NCBI GenBank assembly: GCA_003439945.1
Contig: QVRM01006801.1
Location: 172,501-236,500, forward strand
DNA length: 64,000 nucleotides
DNA from: Dermanyssus gallinae
Taxonomy: Eukaryota; Arthropoda; Arachnida; Mesostigmata; Dermanyssidae
Direction: 5' to 3'
The translations under genes and the position numbers were made by a program. This document shows, piece by piece, positions 19,793 through 30,344 of this stretch (within the stretch, counting starts at the first letter, position 1; each line of letters begins with the position of its first letter). The notes under the pieces are model-generated. The model was not told the DNA's origin and searched no databases. It saw nothing but the letters and a program-made list of their open reading frames with translations.

Positions 19793-22000
19793 CTAGAATA
19801 AAGGGTCGGTGAGGAGATATACAAGTCGGTTGCGGGCTGAGCGATGGAGGCCAAAGACTCGCTTGAGGTAAGCTGCCTTCAGGTTATTTAGGTGCTCGAG
19901 GCAAGCTAGGGTGAGATCATTCCAGATTATTTCGATACCGTAGGCGGCCATTGGAGCAATCTTTAAATCGAACAGCCTTAATGCCGTTGGAATGGACAAC
20001 AGGTGCGGCTTTCTAATTGTGGTCATCGCGACCAGCGCTTTTCTGCATCTTTCCTTGGTATGTTGCAGGAAACAGCTGTCGTTTGGCGTTAGAAGCAGTC
20101 CCAAGTAAGGGAACTTACTGACGTAAGGGAGGTGGAAACCGGCTAAACGGAGCGCATCATTAGCAGCTAAGCGCCCACCTTTCCTAAACTTTATGGCTAC
20201 TGTTTTCGTTAGGTTAACGGTTAGTCTAAGCTCAGACGTGGCCGCGTGAAGTCTAGCTAAGGCCTGTTGAACTGTGAAAAGCAACGGGCTCAAGTTGTCG
20301 CCCTGCGCAACACCTGTAGTCTAAAGAAAAGAGGGAAGTTCGGACACACCGTCATCTATTCTGATTTTTTTTGCTTTGGAGGACGGCCGCCAATAGGTTA
20401 AGGACGGCAGGAGGGACACCAACTTCGGCTAGAGTTCGCAGAATAATGTCCCAGGGCGCTGAGCCGAAGACGGCTTTGAAATCGACGAATGCAGCGTACA
20501 GAGGTTGGGACATTGCTAGAGCCTCTCTGATGGCCTCCAGCAGATTAGCGCATGCCGTAATCGTAGAACGATTTTGTGGGAAGCCGTGCTGTTCAGTTGG
20601 GATAACGTCAGTAATCTCTAAGTACCGACTTAGTCGTCTGGTAAGTAGCGACGACAGCAACTTGTAGCATGTGCTCTTTTTTGCTATACCGCGCTAGGAG
20701 GTCAGCTGGGTTGGGTCACCTTTTTCTTTAGGGATGACGAGCAGTGTAGCTTCGAGCCACTGAGATGGGATCGTGCCAGCACGGAGGCATTCGTTGAACA
20801 GTGTCGTCCAGCATGAAGCTAAGATAGGTGCTCTCTTTAGATGCTCATTCTTCACTAGATCGGGGCCCGCTGCTTTGTTGTTCTTCAAACCCTGAAGAGC
20901 GAGGTGAGTTCGTTCTGCGTTGCACAGTGGTGACTAAGGACTTTATTATATCCACGAGATTTTGAGCGTACGCCTCAACTTTTAAATAGACTGGTACGGG
21001 TAGAACTTCATGGACGCACCGGTGGAGCGCTTCCCTGCTTAGGTTTAGTGGCAACGGCTTCTCTCTCTTGTTGAACGACGAGATTGTAGCTGAAGGTCTA
21101 TTGCAACTGGGATGTGCGACCTAATATAAGCACCCTCTCTTAGCGAGTGATTGATCCCAATGAATTTCACCTCGTTGACACTCACGTTTGTTGCAAACAC
21201 GTCAATTACAGAGCTTCCGTTGTGATTGTTGAACGTTGGGACAGTAGGCGGACTGACGATCCAGCATCCGAAGTCCGAAAGCGTTTCTCTAAGGGCTGTT
21301 GTGCGGCTTGAGGTCGGCCGATCTAAGCGAGCGTTGAAATCTCCACAGACAATGAGCGGAACTGCGGCAGGCACTCCGCATAAGCCTCTAAGGAGCTTCT
21401 CTACCATAGTCAGGGTCGGCTCATTCTCAGGAGGACGAACATACGCTGCCACGATGCTTATACTCTGATTATGTAGAGCAATGACGTTATCTTCGGCAAG
21501 CGCAACATGAAGGTCCCCGACCCGATGATTGTAGAAAATTGACACTCCTCCGCTAGGGCGCCCGGCGCCTCTCTTCCTCTGGGCCAGAGAACGGATAGGG
21601 TAGAGGCGAGGCAGATTGAGCGCTTTAGTGGCCCACGTTTCCGTCAACACTAAAATATCTACGCTTTCTAGAGCTGTCGGGGAGAGGAGTGACAGAGTGT
21701 CAGCACCTTCGCAGTTCCATAACGCGATCCTGTCGTTGGGTGGGATCAGGGGATGGTGGAATCTTCTTCGGGCCTGAGCACGATCGTGTAGAGCAAACCT
21801 TGGACACATTGAGGGTACGATCTGAGCTGAACTCTTTTGAGCATACGAGGTCTGGCTGCCTAAGTGACGCTGATTCGAAGGTTCACGGGGGTTTGTCGAT
21901 TCCACGACCGTTGCCTCTGCCAGGCCACGGTTCACCTGAGTTCCAGTCTTTACAATCTTCACTCCTAAAAAAATGTATTTCTTTTTGCTAGAATAGCAGC
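19793..22000 (-). mobile_element. Family B LINE, endonuclease plus RT, internally deleted
   Basis: On the minus strand the 305-codon ORF 21962-21045 is an apurinic-type (EEP) endonuclease with RIALWNCEGADTL, LVLTETWA, VAAYVRPP, IVCGDFNARLD, SVIDVFATNVSV and SHIPV. The RT follows in broken frames: NNKAAGPDLVKNEHL (20888), LLVIPKEKGDP, TEQHGFPQNRSTITA, AAFVDFKAVFG and VAQGDNLSPLLFTV. The last is joined directly to QQALARLHAATSELRL, so the strand carrying the YADD catalytic box has been deleted. The thumb region and KIAPMAAYGIEIIW then lead to the truncated 3' end at 19793. The C-terminal Cys/His cluster seen in other copies is missing. Confidence 0.82.
21045..21962 (-). CDS. Apurinic-type (EEP) endonuclease domain ORF of family B LINE
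   Basis: This is the longest uninterrupted retroelement frame in the window at 305 codons. Residues about 1-75 are a Gln/Arg/Ser-rich leader; about 76-305 form the EEP fold. Metal- and phosphate-contact positions are visible: Asn in LWNCEG, Glu in LTETW, Tyr in AAYVRPP, Asp and Asn in CGDFNAR, and the terminal His in SHIPV (normally SDH; here the Asp is replaced). In LINEs this domain nicks target DNA to prime reverse transcription. The frame closes before the RT, so it can no longer yield a full ORF2. Confidence 0.75.
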   Translation of the reverse strand: MKIVKTGTQVNRGLAEATVVESTNPREPSNQRHLGSQTSYAQKSSAQIVPSMCPRFALHDRAQARRRFHHPLIPPNDRIALWNCEGADTLSLLSPTALESVDILVLTETWATKALNLPRLYPIRSLAQRKRGAGRPSGGVSIFYNHRVGDLHVALAEDNVIALHNQSISIVAAYVRPPENEPTLTMVEKLLRGLCGVPAAVPLIVCGDFNARLDRPTSSRTTALRETLSDFGCWIVSPPTVPTFNNHNGSSVIDVFATNVSVNEVKFIGINHSLREGAYIRSHIPVAIDLQLQSRRSTRERSRCH

Positions 22001-22009
22001 GATCTTTCC

Positions 22010-23050
22010 AGCGATTTCGCCTTTATAGCTATATCGTGTGATCAAATATTGGTTGGGTTAACGAATGGTTTGGACGTTTCGCTACCGGACTCCTAGAGAA
22101 AGGTATTTATAACATTTTGTGTGTTTAACCTTTTCCTTTTTCCGAATTTGATATATAGGTGCTAAAGCAAATAAAACAGTTTATTACCTGCATTATAAAT
22201 CTATTTGTTGTCGCGGCCGGATAGTTGCCAGTTATGATTTTGACTGATCAAAGACATTAAATCAATGGTGAGACAAGTGCTGTAGCAATGAGCGCGGCGG
22301 TACAATGAGAAGATTACAGACTGATCCTAACTCACAATCCCATGAAGACGTGCCATTTAAAATATTGAAATATTCTATTTTTTTTATTCAAAAGACTAAC
22401 AGTTGAGTTGGGGATCTTAGGAAGACGGTCACGCATACAGTAGAATGCAAACCTCTGGTCTAGGTCCTATTATTTTTTTTTCTATATGATATATACAAGT
22501 GACAAATGTAATTCATAAGACCTTATGTCTAACTGGAAGACGAGCAAGTTGGCGTTTTTGAAACTCGGAATTACGTGTGTTTGCCTATCATGCCTATTTG
22601 GTTGAGGGTTTAATTTGCTTGGTGTGACTGAGATACATAGAACATTTGCGCGACTGTCTGTTCATCTTAGATATTTTCTAGTGTAGCAGACCTTGATTGT
22701 CTTATTATTGCGCGACCTTCTTCAGATTAAGGATTTGCTTAACCCTGGCCTGCAGTTTATCTATTAAGACCACACAATGCTTTTTCTCTTTTTCGGTGAC
22801 AGTAAAGCATAGTTTTTCATTCTCGTGTTGAATTTGGCATGTTCATTGACTAGACCATATGCTATTTTGACCAATACTCTTCATTAGTTAGTTAAATGAG
22901 GGGTTTGCTACATAATTTCAAGGAAAGAGATGTACGTTTTGCGCATAGTGTTTTTTTATTACAAAGAAAAGCCATCGACCAGGCACCATTAAATGTGAAC
23001 ACGGAATGCTGTAGCATAAACGTCACCAGTATAGGCGTTCCACGAAGCAC
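22010..23050. other. Noncoding stretch upstream of LINE
   Basis: AT-rich, with no recognised domain, RNA or repeat. Confidence 0.4.
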
Positions 23051-23054
23051 AGCG

Positions 23055-23055
<1 letters not shown>

Positions 23056-23127
<72 letters not shown>
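23056..23127. repeat. Compound (TA)n-(TG)n-(TA)n microsatellite
   Basis: Two TA runs are separated by GTGTGTGTGTG. Confidence 0.95.
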
Positions 23128-23503
23128 CAGGTATTGCCTGGTAATTGGAGATATCTTATGGATTACTTGCAACAGTCTTGACCGACACATTATGCGTCAG
23201 AAGACTGGGAGCGAAGTATTGAAGCTTCAGGCAGCAAAAGACTCTGGTTTGCTTCAAAGAATCATTACATGGGACCATATTAATACGATACACGGTTGCT
23301 ACATCAAAAGCAAAGCCCAATCCTCCCTTGTAGTACTTTTAAGGAGAGAATCAATAGAAAAAAAAGAGAAACAAAAACACTTTGAGTGGAATAAAAACTA
23401 TTGAGAAAATAACTGAATATCATTTTTTAAATATGTATTAGAACTTTTCATTCCACCCTCGTATATATGCAGTTTGATGCAATTACCTGAGCAAAATAGC
23501 TTT

Positions 23504-23507
<4 letters not shown>

Positions 23508-23535
<28 letters not shown>
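23508..23535. repeat. (TA)n microsatellite
   Basis: A TA run of about 28 bp just upstream of the LINE at 23568. Confidence 0.95.
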
Positions 23536-23567
23536 AATTTGTAAAGCTGGCAGTGGGAGTACTAATA

Positions 23568-25976
23568 GACTCATAATAGGAGACATGAACATAAAATTGT
23601 GGCAGACAACGTGTGTGCGGGTAAATATCTGGATATAATGGCGACTCAAAAGTACGAGTTAAGTTTCAAAGGTATTACAAGAATAGAATCAGGTACAGCT
23701 ATCGATCACATATTCCATAGTTTTAAAAACATGAATGACCCCGATATAAGATGTATAGAAAGACCCGATCAGGCTGCTCTGGCACTCTCGATCTCCGGAA
23801 TAATCAGACTAGAAGTTATATCATGATAAATATCATAACAAAAGTTATATATAGTCTCGAACAGGTTAGTGATATATTACGAACAACTAGCTGGTCTTTT
23901 TATTATAACATATCTGATCCATTACTGCTGTAAAACATCTAACAGAATCAGTTCAAAATATAATTAAATCATGCTCTAAGGAAATAGCTATACGACACAG
24001 CAAGCATAGACCAAGGAAACCATGGATGTCTCCAGCCATTGTACAAAGTATAGAGTACTGAATTAAGCTTTTCCTTAAGGTTTGTTATCTGGACCCAAAC
24101 CACCCGGAGCGATTAAAGTTTAATAAATATAGAAATCAACTTAAACAGATGATCAGACATTTGCGTGAAGAAGATGTAAAAGCTAAATTCTTAGCTTCAA
24201 AAAATAATACGAAACGAGCTTTTACATAAGAAAATGCTAGCCGAGCTTAAGGGTTCCAAAGCTAAACAGCTTTCCATTGATGATCTGCAAGATATCCCTG
24301 ATGGATCACTTAAAGACTACTAAACTAAACTATCTCAATGCACATCTAGCAGGGATTGGAACTAAAATTAAAGGCCCAACAAACAAAATTATCCTCGAAA
24401 CGCCATCCTCAACTAAAGTACTGCAAGCTATTGAATTTCTAAAAAAACTCAGCAACTGAGGGAACTGATAGGATTTCTACGAAACTAGTAAAAAAAACTG
24501 CAGATGTTCTGGCACCATTGTTAGAACATCTTACATATTATATATACAAAGTGGAACTTTCCCCACAATATTTAAGTCATCTTTAGTTACGCCGCTTCAT
24601 AAAGGGGGTAAGATTTGCCTTGATAACATTCGACCTATCTCCATTACCACGGTATCTAGCAAAATTCTCGAAAAAATAATAAGTTAACAACTAGTTGATT
24701 TCATTGAAAAAATGACATTCTCTGTCCGGGACAATTTAGATTTAGGGAAGGGCGAAGTACTGAAGACGCAATGCTTGAAGTTCGAAACTTCATTGGGGCA
24801 ATGATAGAGAAGAAAAAACAAGTTTGTCTGGTCTTCCTTGATTTACAGAAAGCTTTTGATTGTGTAGATCGGATAAGATGAGTAAATAAATTGAAGGACG
24901 TTGGGCCTATGCAAGACAAAATACGACATACTTGAAGACTACTTATCTGACAGGCAACCGCGTACAAAGTATAAGGAATGTTTAAGTGAACCTGCTTTTG
25001 TTAATCACCTCAGGGTTCCGTTCTGGGACCAACACTGTTTAATATATGCATTAACGATATACACTCATTTTGTAGTGATGTGAAAATTGTTCAGTTCGCG
25101 GATGATACATGCATTCTAATTGAGAGTGATACTAGAAATGAGCTTATAGAGAAGGTAACAAGTACTATGGCGAGAATCAATCTCTGGTTGCGAATCAACA
25201 ATCTATGTCTTAATGTAAATAAGACGAAAGTTATGAAAATCAAGATGGGGTACGCTGCTGAACCACCACTCAACATTACCTGCCATTCATGTGCTTCCTT
25301 AGGTTGTTATGCTAATACGAAAGTCGAAAACATGCCGTTAGACAGATGCAATGATACCAGGCTGTGCTTCGACTCTGTTGCCGGCTCGAGCTTAGTCCTT
25401 GAGGCAAACTGCAATTGTCCGATAATTGGTGAGGTACACGACTATAAATATTTTGGTCTGACGTTCCAGAATAACATCAAATGGGAAATGCATATTAAAC
25501 ATATGATAAACAAACTTAGGACAGGTGCTTTACTTTTGCCTAAGTTACACCATATTGCCTCCCTTGAATTAAAAAAAAATCGTGTATTATGCATTTATTT
25601 TTTCACACTTAAAATAGGGTGTGTTGTTATATGGTGGTTCATTTAAGTCGAATGTCGAGCCAATAGTAACTCTCAGAAAAGATGCATACGAAATGTATTT
25701 GGATTGGGCTATAGGACAACCACTGAGGACATATGGAGAGATGAAAATAGATTGCACTTTTATGGAATATACATATATAGCATTCTGACACACTATAGCA
25801 GAAACCGTACTTCTTTTGGAGCTACTTCTAATAATGCTTATCCTATCAGAAGTGCTGTAAACAATGTTGTAACACGCCCATATACAAGGCTTGTGACAAA
25901 TTATTCGATGCTCAGTTATCGCCTGGTAAACATAAATGCCAGATTTTCTCAACTGTTTAAATGTGTATTAGAATAA
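23568..25976 (+). mobile_element. LINE (third family), endonuclease remnant and RT, degraded
   Basis: The + strand begins with LIIGDMNIKL (EEP motif GDxN) at 23568 and AIDHIFHSF near 23700. RT motifs follow in broken frames: FKSSLVTPLHKGGK, NIRPISITTVSSKILEK, QVCLVFLDLQKAFDCVD (24815), PQGSVLGPTLFNICINDI and VQFADDTCILIESD (25085; catalytic Asp pair intact). The frame 25080-25646 continues through NLCLNVNKTKVMKI, a Cys-rich insert of about 55 residues and DYKYFGLTFQNNIKW. A C-terminal remnant reaches about 25976. At least ten stops or shifts interrupt it, mostly in the first half. Confidence 0.8.
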
Positions 25977-26271
25977 TCTACAAAGGAATGCAAAACCGAA
26001 CTTAAACAACAGATTTGTTTAATTTCGCCGGATATATTAAAAGCATGTGTATTTGAATAAGTCTTTCAGCACATTTTGCACATTAAACACCGTTATGTAA
26101 TATGAATGATGTTGACACACTCACAAGAGCGGGCAGACACGGGCGATAGCCTTTTCTGCCAAATTACCTGAATAGTTATAACTGTTTGAATTTATGTAAT
26201 AATGGAAATTTTAAGCTCAGTTAAGAATTATTGAACTTAAATAAATTTGTCGTCCAGAGAAGACGGCCCCA

Positions 26272-26278
<7 letters not shown>

Positions 26279-26302
<24 letters not shown>
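26279..26302. repeat. (TA)n microsatellite
   Basis: A TA run that directly abuts the RT fragment beginning at 26303. Confidence 0.9.
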
Positions 26303-27375
26303 GCCTCGATCATTTCCTTCATTCCAAATGCTCGCTCAGCTGGGTTGCTCCGCGCCAGCGGTTGCCTGGTTTAGGTCCTATCTCTCAGGACGGAGACAGG
26401 TGGTACGAGCCAGTCGAATGGAGTCCTCATGCAATAGGTCGATATCGTTACCCCTCAAGGCTCGGTTCTCAGACCTTTTATGTTTCTTATTCTACCGAAT
26501 TTTATTCGATTAAGAATTCAGAGGCTAAACCTTGGCTCAGCTATAGCTTTTGCTGATGACACGACGCTCCTGTTCGGAGTGAATCATCGGAATTTTCATA
26601 TGGACTTTTAGCAGTCGCTTTTGAATGTTGATAACATAATTAGCATGTTTGACATTTTTGGACTAGTTGTCAATGCTAACAAAACCAATTTCATAGTTTT
26701 TCGTTTATCGCCAAGGCTTCTAGAATTACCTGACAACCAGACACGAAACATTGAGCTCTCACAGACTGCTAGGTGCCTGGGGCTCGTTCTCCAGGAAAAC
26801 ATGAGGTGGCATCCTCATCTGGATCACATTGCACTTAAGTGCTATGCTGTAATATTTACGCTGTGTAAAATAAAAATGATTGGGGTACCCACATAGGGCT
26901 TACTTCTGGTGGACAAGGCCGTGTTCTTACCAGTTCTATGCTATGGAATCCTTCTCTGAGGTGGTGGCCATGACGGAATTCTCCGAAGAGCCAAAGTGAT
27001 ACAGAATGGTGCAAATAGAGCCTTTTTTGAAGGCGAATGGATTCGGTGTGTGAGTTGTTCATTCGTTTTAACCTACTCACGGTGGAAAACATTTACTCGC
27101 TGTGGGCCTGTGGGTTTCAATGTTAGCGTACAAAATTGATCGCATTTCCACTAGTTCCTACGGTGCGTCAAACACCAGCTAGGCGTGCAACAACTTTTGC
27201 AGTGCCCTCAGTATCTTTAAAGTCTAGTCAACACGCACTTGCGTGCCGCCGTCCTAAAAACCTAGACCTGCATTTCCAAACATACAAGATGCCTCACTAC
27301 GAAACACCTCTTCTCTCGCGAGTTAAAACAGTGGCTGTTAATTTTACAGTCGGAATCAGGCGTGTGATCTAGGTA
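26303..27375 (+). mobile_element. LINE (fourth copy, Jockey-like RT fragment), degraded
   Basis: The + strand pieces read FQMLAQLGCSAPAVAWFRSY and LSGRRQVVRASRMESS. A shifted GVPQGSVLRPF segment and IAFADDTTLLFG, with the catalytic Asp pair kept, come next (26550-26580). These lead into FGLVVNANKTNFIVF, ARCLGLVLQENMRWHPHLD and a FLPVLCYGILL-like segment. The N-terminal half of the RT is absent; the element is cut at the (TA)n tract at 26302. The first-palm FLDFEKAFD box is not present. Confidence 0.75.
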
Positions 27376-27379
27376 TCTC

Positions 27380-27769
27380 CTGTATTAAAACTGTTGTGCT
27401 TCGGGGTACGTGGACACACTCAGACTGGGTATCCACATGTTTTTAGTCATAGTTGTTATGAATTGTGTTGATGCTGTACAGGTGGACTACTTCGTGTGTG
27501 CGTTTTATTTGCAAGTTTGTTGTCTCATATAGTGTTCAGCGTGCTAACAAACGCACCAATCGCTACTTTGAAGTTCTTGTGACGATCAATAGTCGCTGTA
27601 TTACCATTTGTGTAAAGTGCTTATACAAAGCACCTCCGTTTGTCGAGAGTAATTATCTGCTTCGTTGTTTGATGCATCTTTTCTCAACCATTTTTATTTA
27701 CCGAGAGCTTAAGCGTTGTGAAATGCAGTTCCGTGAATAAACCACGTTTGAGATTAAGTTGAAAATTGA

Positions 27770-27770
<1 letters not shown>
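27380..27770. other. Short noncoding stretch
   Basis: A 91-codon frame at 27465-27740 has no recognised features. The stretch ends at the (TA)n tract preceding a mariner. Confidence 0.35.

Positions 27771-27772
<2 letters not shown>

Positions 27773-27802
<30 letters not shown>
27773..27802. repeat. (TA)n microsatellite abutting a mariner end
   Basis: The TA run ends exactly where the mariner terminal repeat CAGGTAGTTC starts. Confidence 0.95.
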
Positions 27803-27805
<3 letters not shown>

Positions 27806-29018
27806 GTAGTTCAATAAGTTCTTAGAATGAAAACCGAGAATTTTCCAAATCATGTTTTTAAATTTGTCTTATTCGATATACTCCCCGAGAAGCTCAATAC
27901 ACTTTTCCCACCGAGATTTCAGAGCTTTCATACCTCTTGAGTAGAATTCCGCGTCGTTAGACTGAAAATAGACATTGACAGCAGCCTTAACCTCTTCATT
28001 GCTGGAAAAACGCTTTCCACCGAGACTATTCTTCAAATGTCCGAAGAGGAAATAATCAGAGGGGGCCAGGTCTGGAGAATAGGAGGGTTGTTCAATAAGT
28101 TCGAACCTCAGTTGGGCCAGTTTTGCCGATGCTTGCCGGGACTTGTGTGCAGGAGCATTGCCCTGGTGAAACGGGACGACCTTCTTCTGCAAAGCGGGCC
28201 GTTTCACGATGAGTTCTTGCTAACGGCAGTCCAACAGTCTTGCATAATATTCTCCTGTGATCGTTTTACAGCTCTCAAGGTAGTCGACCAGCATTATTCT
28301 ACGTTGGTCTTAAAAAACTGTAGCCATCACCTTTCCGGTCAATGCCGTTGTCCGCACCCTCTTCGGAGGTCCTTCATCAGGTGCACACCATTGGCAAGAT
28401 GCTTCTTGGGTCTCGGGAGTGTAGTGATGAACCCGGCTTTCATCGACGGTCATGAATCTGCACCAAACATCCGACAGATTGTTCGACATCTTGGCCAAAT
28501 TTCGCTGTAAAGCCAAAACAGGCGCGTCTTTTTGGCCTTGGTTGAGCAAATGCGGCAGCCATTTTGCTCTAAGCTCTTTCATCTTCAAGTTTTCGTGTAG
28601 GATAAAATGCACACTGCCTAAACTAATCCCTAATGCCTCCGCTATTTCCTTAATGTTCATTCGCTTATCTGTGCCAAGAATTTTTCGCACTTTCTCTACG
28701 TTTTCCTCATCGGTTGCCGTCTTTTGGCCTCCTGGACGTAGTTCATCCTCGGTGCTCCTGCGACCCTTTTTAACACATCAATCCAGTTGGAAACAGTGGC
28801 AAAACATGGCGCAGAGTCACTGTACGTCTCGTCTAACTCAATTTTTACTTGGGTCGCATTCCAACCTTTGAAATAAAAATGCTTGATAACCACTCGAAAC
28901 TCTTTTTTCTCCATTTTTAAAAATCACGCCGATACGTTGCACGGGAAAAGCTATCAAACAAAATCGCAACGGCCAATCACCATAATATATTGAGTGCTAG
29001 CGGTCGAAAAGTTGCAGT
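27803..29018 (-). mobile_element. Mariner transposon copy 1, one end missing
   Basis: The left terminal repeat CAGGTAGTTCAATAAGTTCTTA is at 27803. The right end, as seen in copy 2, is lost: homology stops at about 29018, where a (TA)n tract starts. The transposase is on the minus strand (28914-27869) in three frames. Most of the body is closely similar to copy 2 (29042-30321), which follows in the same orientation. Confidence 0.88.
27869..28914 (-). pseudogene. Mariner transposase pseudogene (copy 1)
   Basis: The N-terminus MEKKEFRVVIKHFYFKGW starts at 28914 and opens a helix-turn-helix DNA-binding domain. The second frame (28690-28310) has the next HTH (IKEIAEALGISLGSVHFIL) and the first catalytic block TVDESRVHHYTPETQ. 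The third frame (28207-27869) has FHQGNAPAHK, where the second catalytic Asp of the usual HxDNAPxH is Gly, then YSPDLAPSDYFLFGHL with the third Asp, and ends IELLGEYIE. About 345 residues in total, the normal mariner length. Two frameshifts and the Asp-to-Gly change make it inactive. Confidence 0.88.
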
Positions 29019-29041
29019 ATTATATATATATATATATATAT
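29019..29041. repeat. (TA)n microsatellite between two mariners
   Basis: A TA run of about 23 bp replaces the missing right end of copy 1 and directly abuts the left end of copy 2. Confidence 0.95.
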
Positions 29042-30321
29042 CAGGTAGTTCTACAAGTTCTTAAAATGAAAACCAAGAATTTTCCAAATCTTGTTTTTAA
29101 TTTTTATTATTCGATATACTCCCGAGAAGCTCAATACACTTTTTCCACCGAGCTTTCAGAGCATTTATACCTCTTGAGGTAGAATTCCGCGTCTTTAGAC
29201 TAAAATAGGCATTGACAAGCAGCCTTAACATCTTCATTGCGTGGAAAAACGCTTTCCACCGAGACTATTCTTCAAATGTCGAAGAGGAAATAATCAGAGG
29301 GGCCAGGTCTGGAGAATAGGAAGGTTGTTCAATAAGTTCGAACTACAGTTGGCCAGTTTTGCCGTTGCTTGCCGCGACTTGTGTGCGGGAGCATTGTCCT
29401 GGTGAAACAGGACAACCTTCTTCTGCAAAGCGGGCCGTTTCACGATGAGTTCTTGCTTCAGGCAGTCCAACAGTCTTGCATAATATTCTCCCGTGATCGT
29501 TTTACCGCTCTCAAGGTAGTCGACCAGAATTATTCCACGTTGGTCCCAAAAAACCGTAGCCATCATCTTTCCGGCCGATGCCGTTGTCGGCACCCTCTTC
29601 GGAGGTCCTTCACCAGGTGCACACCATTGACGAGATGCTTCTTGAGTCTCGGGAGTGTAGTGATGGACCCAGCTTTCATCGATGGTCACGAATCTGCGCC
29701 AAAAATCCGACGTATTTTTCGACATCTTGGCCAAATTTCGCTGTGAAGCGGAAACACGCGCGTCGTTCTGGCCTTGGTTGAGCAAATGCGGCAGCCATTT
29801 TGCTCTGAGCATTTTCATCTTCAAGTTTTCGTGCAGGATGAAATGCACCAAACTGATCCCCAAGGCCTCCGCTATCTTCCTAATGTTCACTCGCTTATCT
29901 GCGGCAACGATTTTCCGCACCTTTTCCACGTTTTCCTAATCAGTTGCCGTTTTTGGGCGTTTTGAACGTAGTTCATCCCGGTGCTCCTGCGACCTCTTTT
30001 TAACTCATTAATCCAGTTGGAAACAGTGGCAAAATATGGCGCAGAGTCACCGTACACCTCGTCTAACTCAGTTTTCACTTGGGTCGCATTCCAACTTTTG
30101 AAATAAAAACGCTTGATAACCACTCGAAACTTTTTTTTCTCCATTTTTCAAAATCACGCCGATACGTTGCACGGGAAAAGCGATCAAACGAAATCGCAAC
30201 GGCCAATCACCATAATATTTTGACTGCTAGCAATCGAAAAGTTGCCGTTTCCAATAGCGGTGAAAGCGCGAAAAAAATCGAATTCTGAATAGCTCATTTT
30301 AAGAACTTGTAGAACTACCTG
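29042..30321 (-). mobile_element. Mariner transposon copy 2, both terminal repeats present
   Basis: Perfect 28-bp terminal inverted repeats (CAGGTAGTTCTACAAGTTCT... at 29042-29069 and its complement ending at 30321) bound a 1280-bp element, the usual mariner size. Both ends lie in TA tracts, as expected from TA target choice. Confidence 0.93.
29108..30144 (-). pseudogene. Mariner transposase pseudogene (copy 2)
   Basis: The start MEKKKFRVVIKRFYFKSW is at 30144. The 211-codon frame 29929-29294 holds the second HTH, TIDESWVHHYTPETQ with the first catalytic Asp and FHQDNAPAHK with the second Asp intact, in contrast to copy 1. Frameshifts occur near 29900-29940 and near 29330, just before the YSPDLAPSD block. 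The C-terminal part continues in another frame to about 29108. The preserved residues place it in the D,D34D mariner group. Confidence 0.88.
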
Positions 30322-30338
30322 TATATATATATATATAT
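30322..30338. repeat. (TA)n microsatellite at mariner end
   Basis: A short TA run directly follows the right terminal repeat of copy 2. Confidence 0.9.
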
Positions 30339-30344
30339 CCAAAG

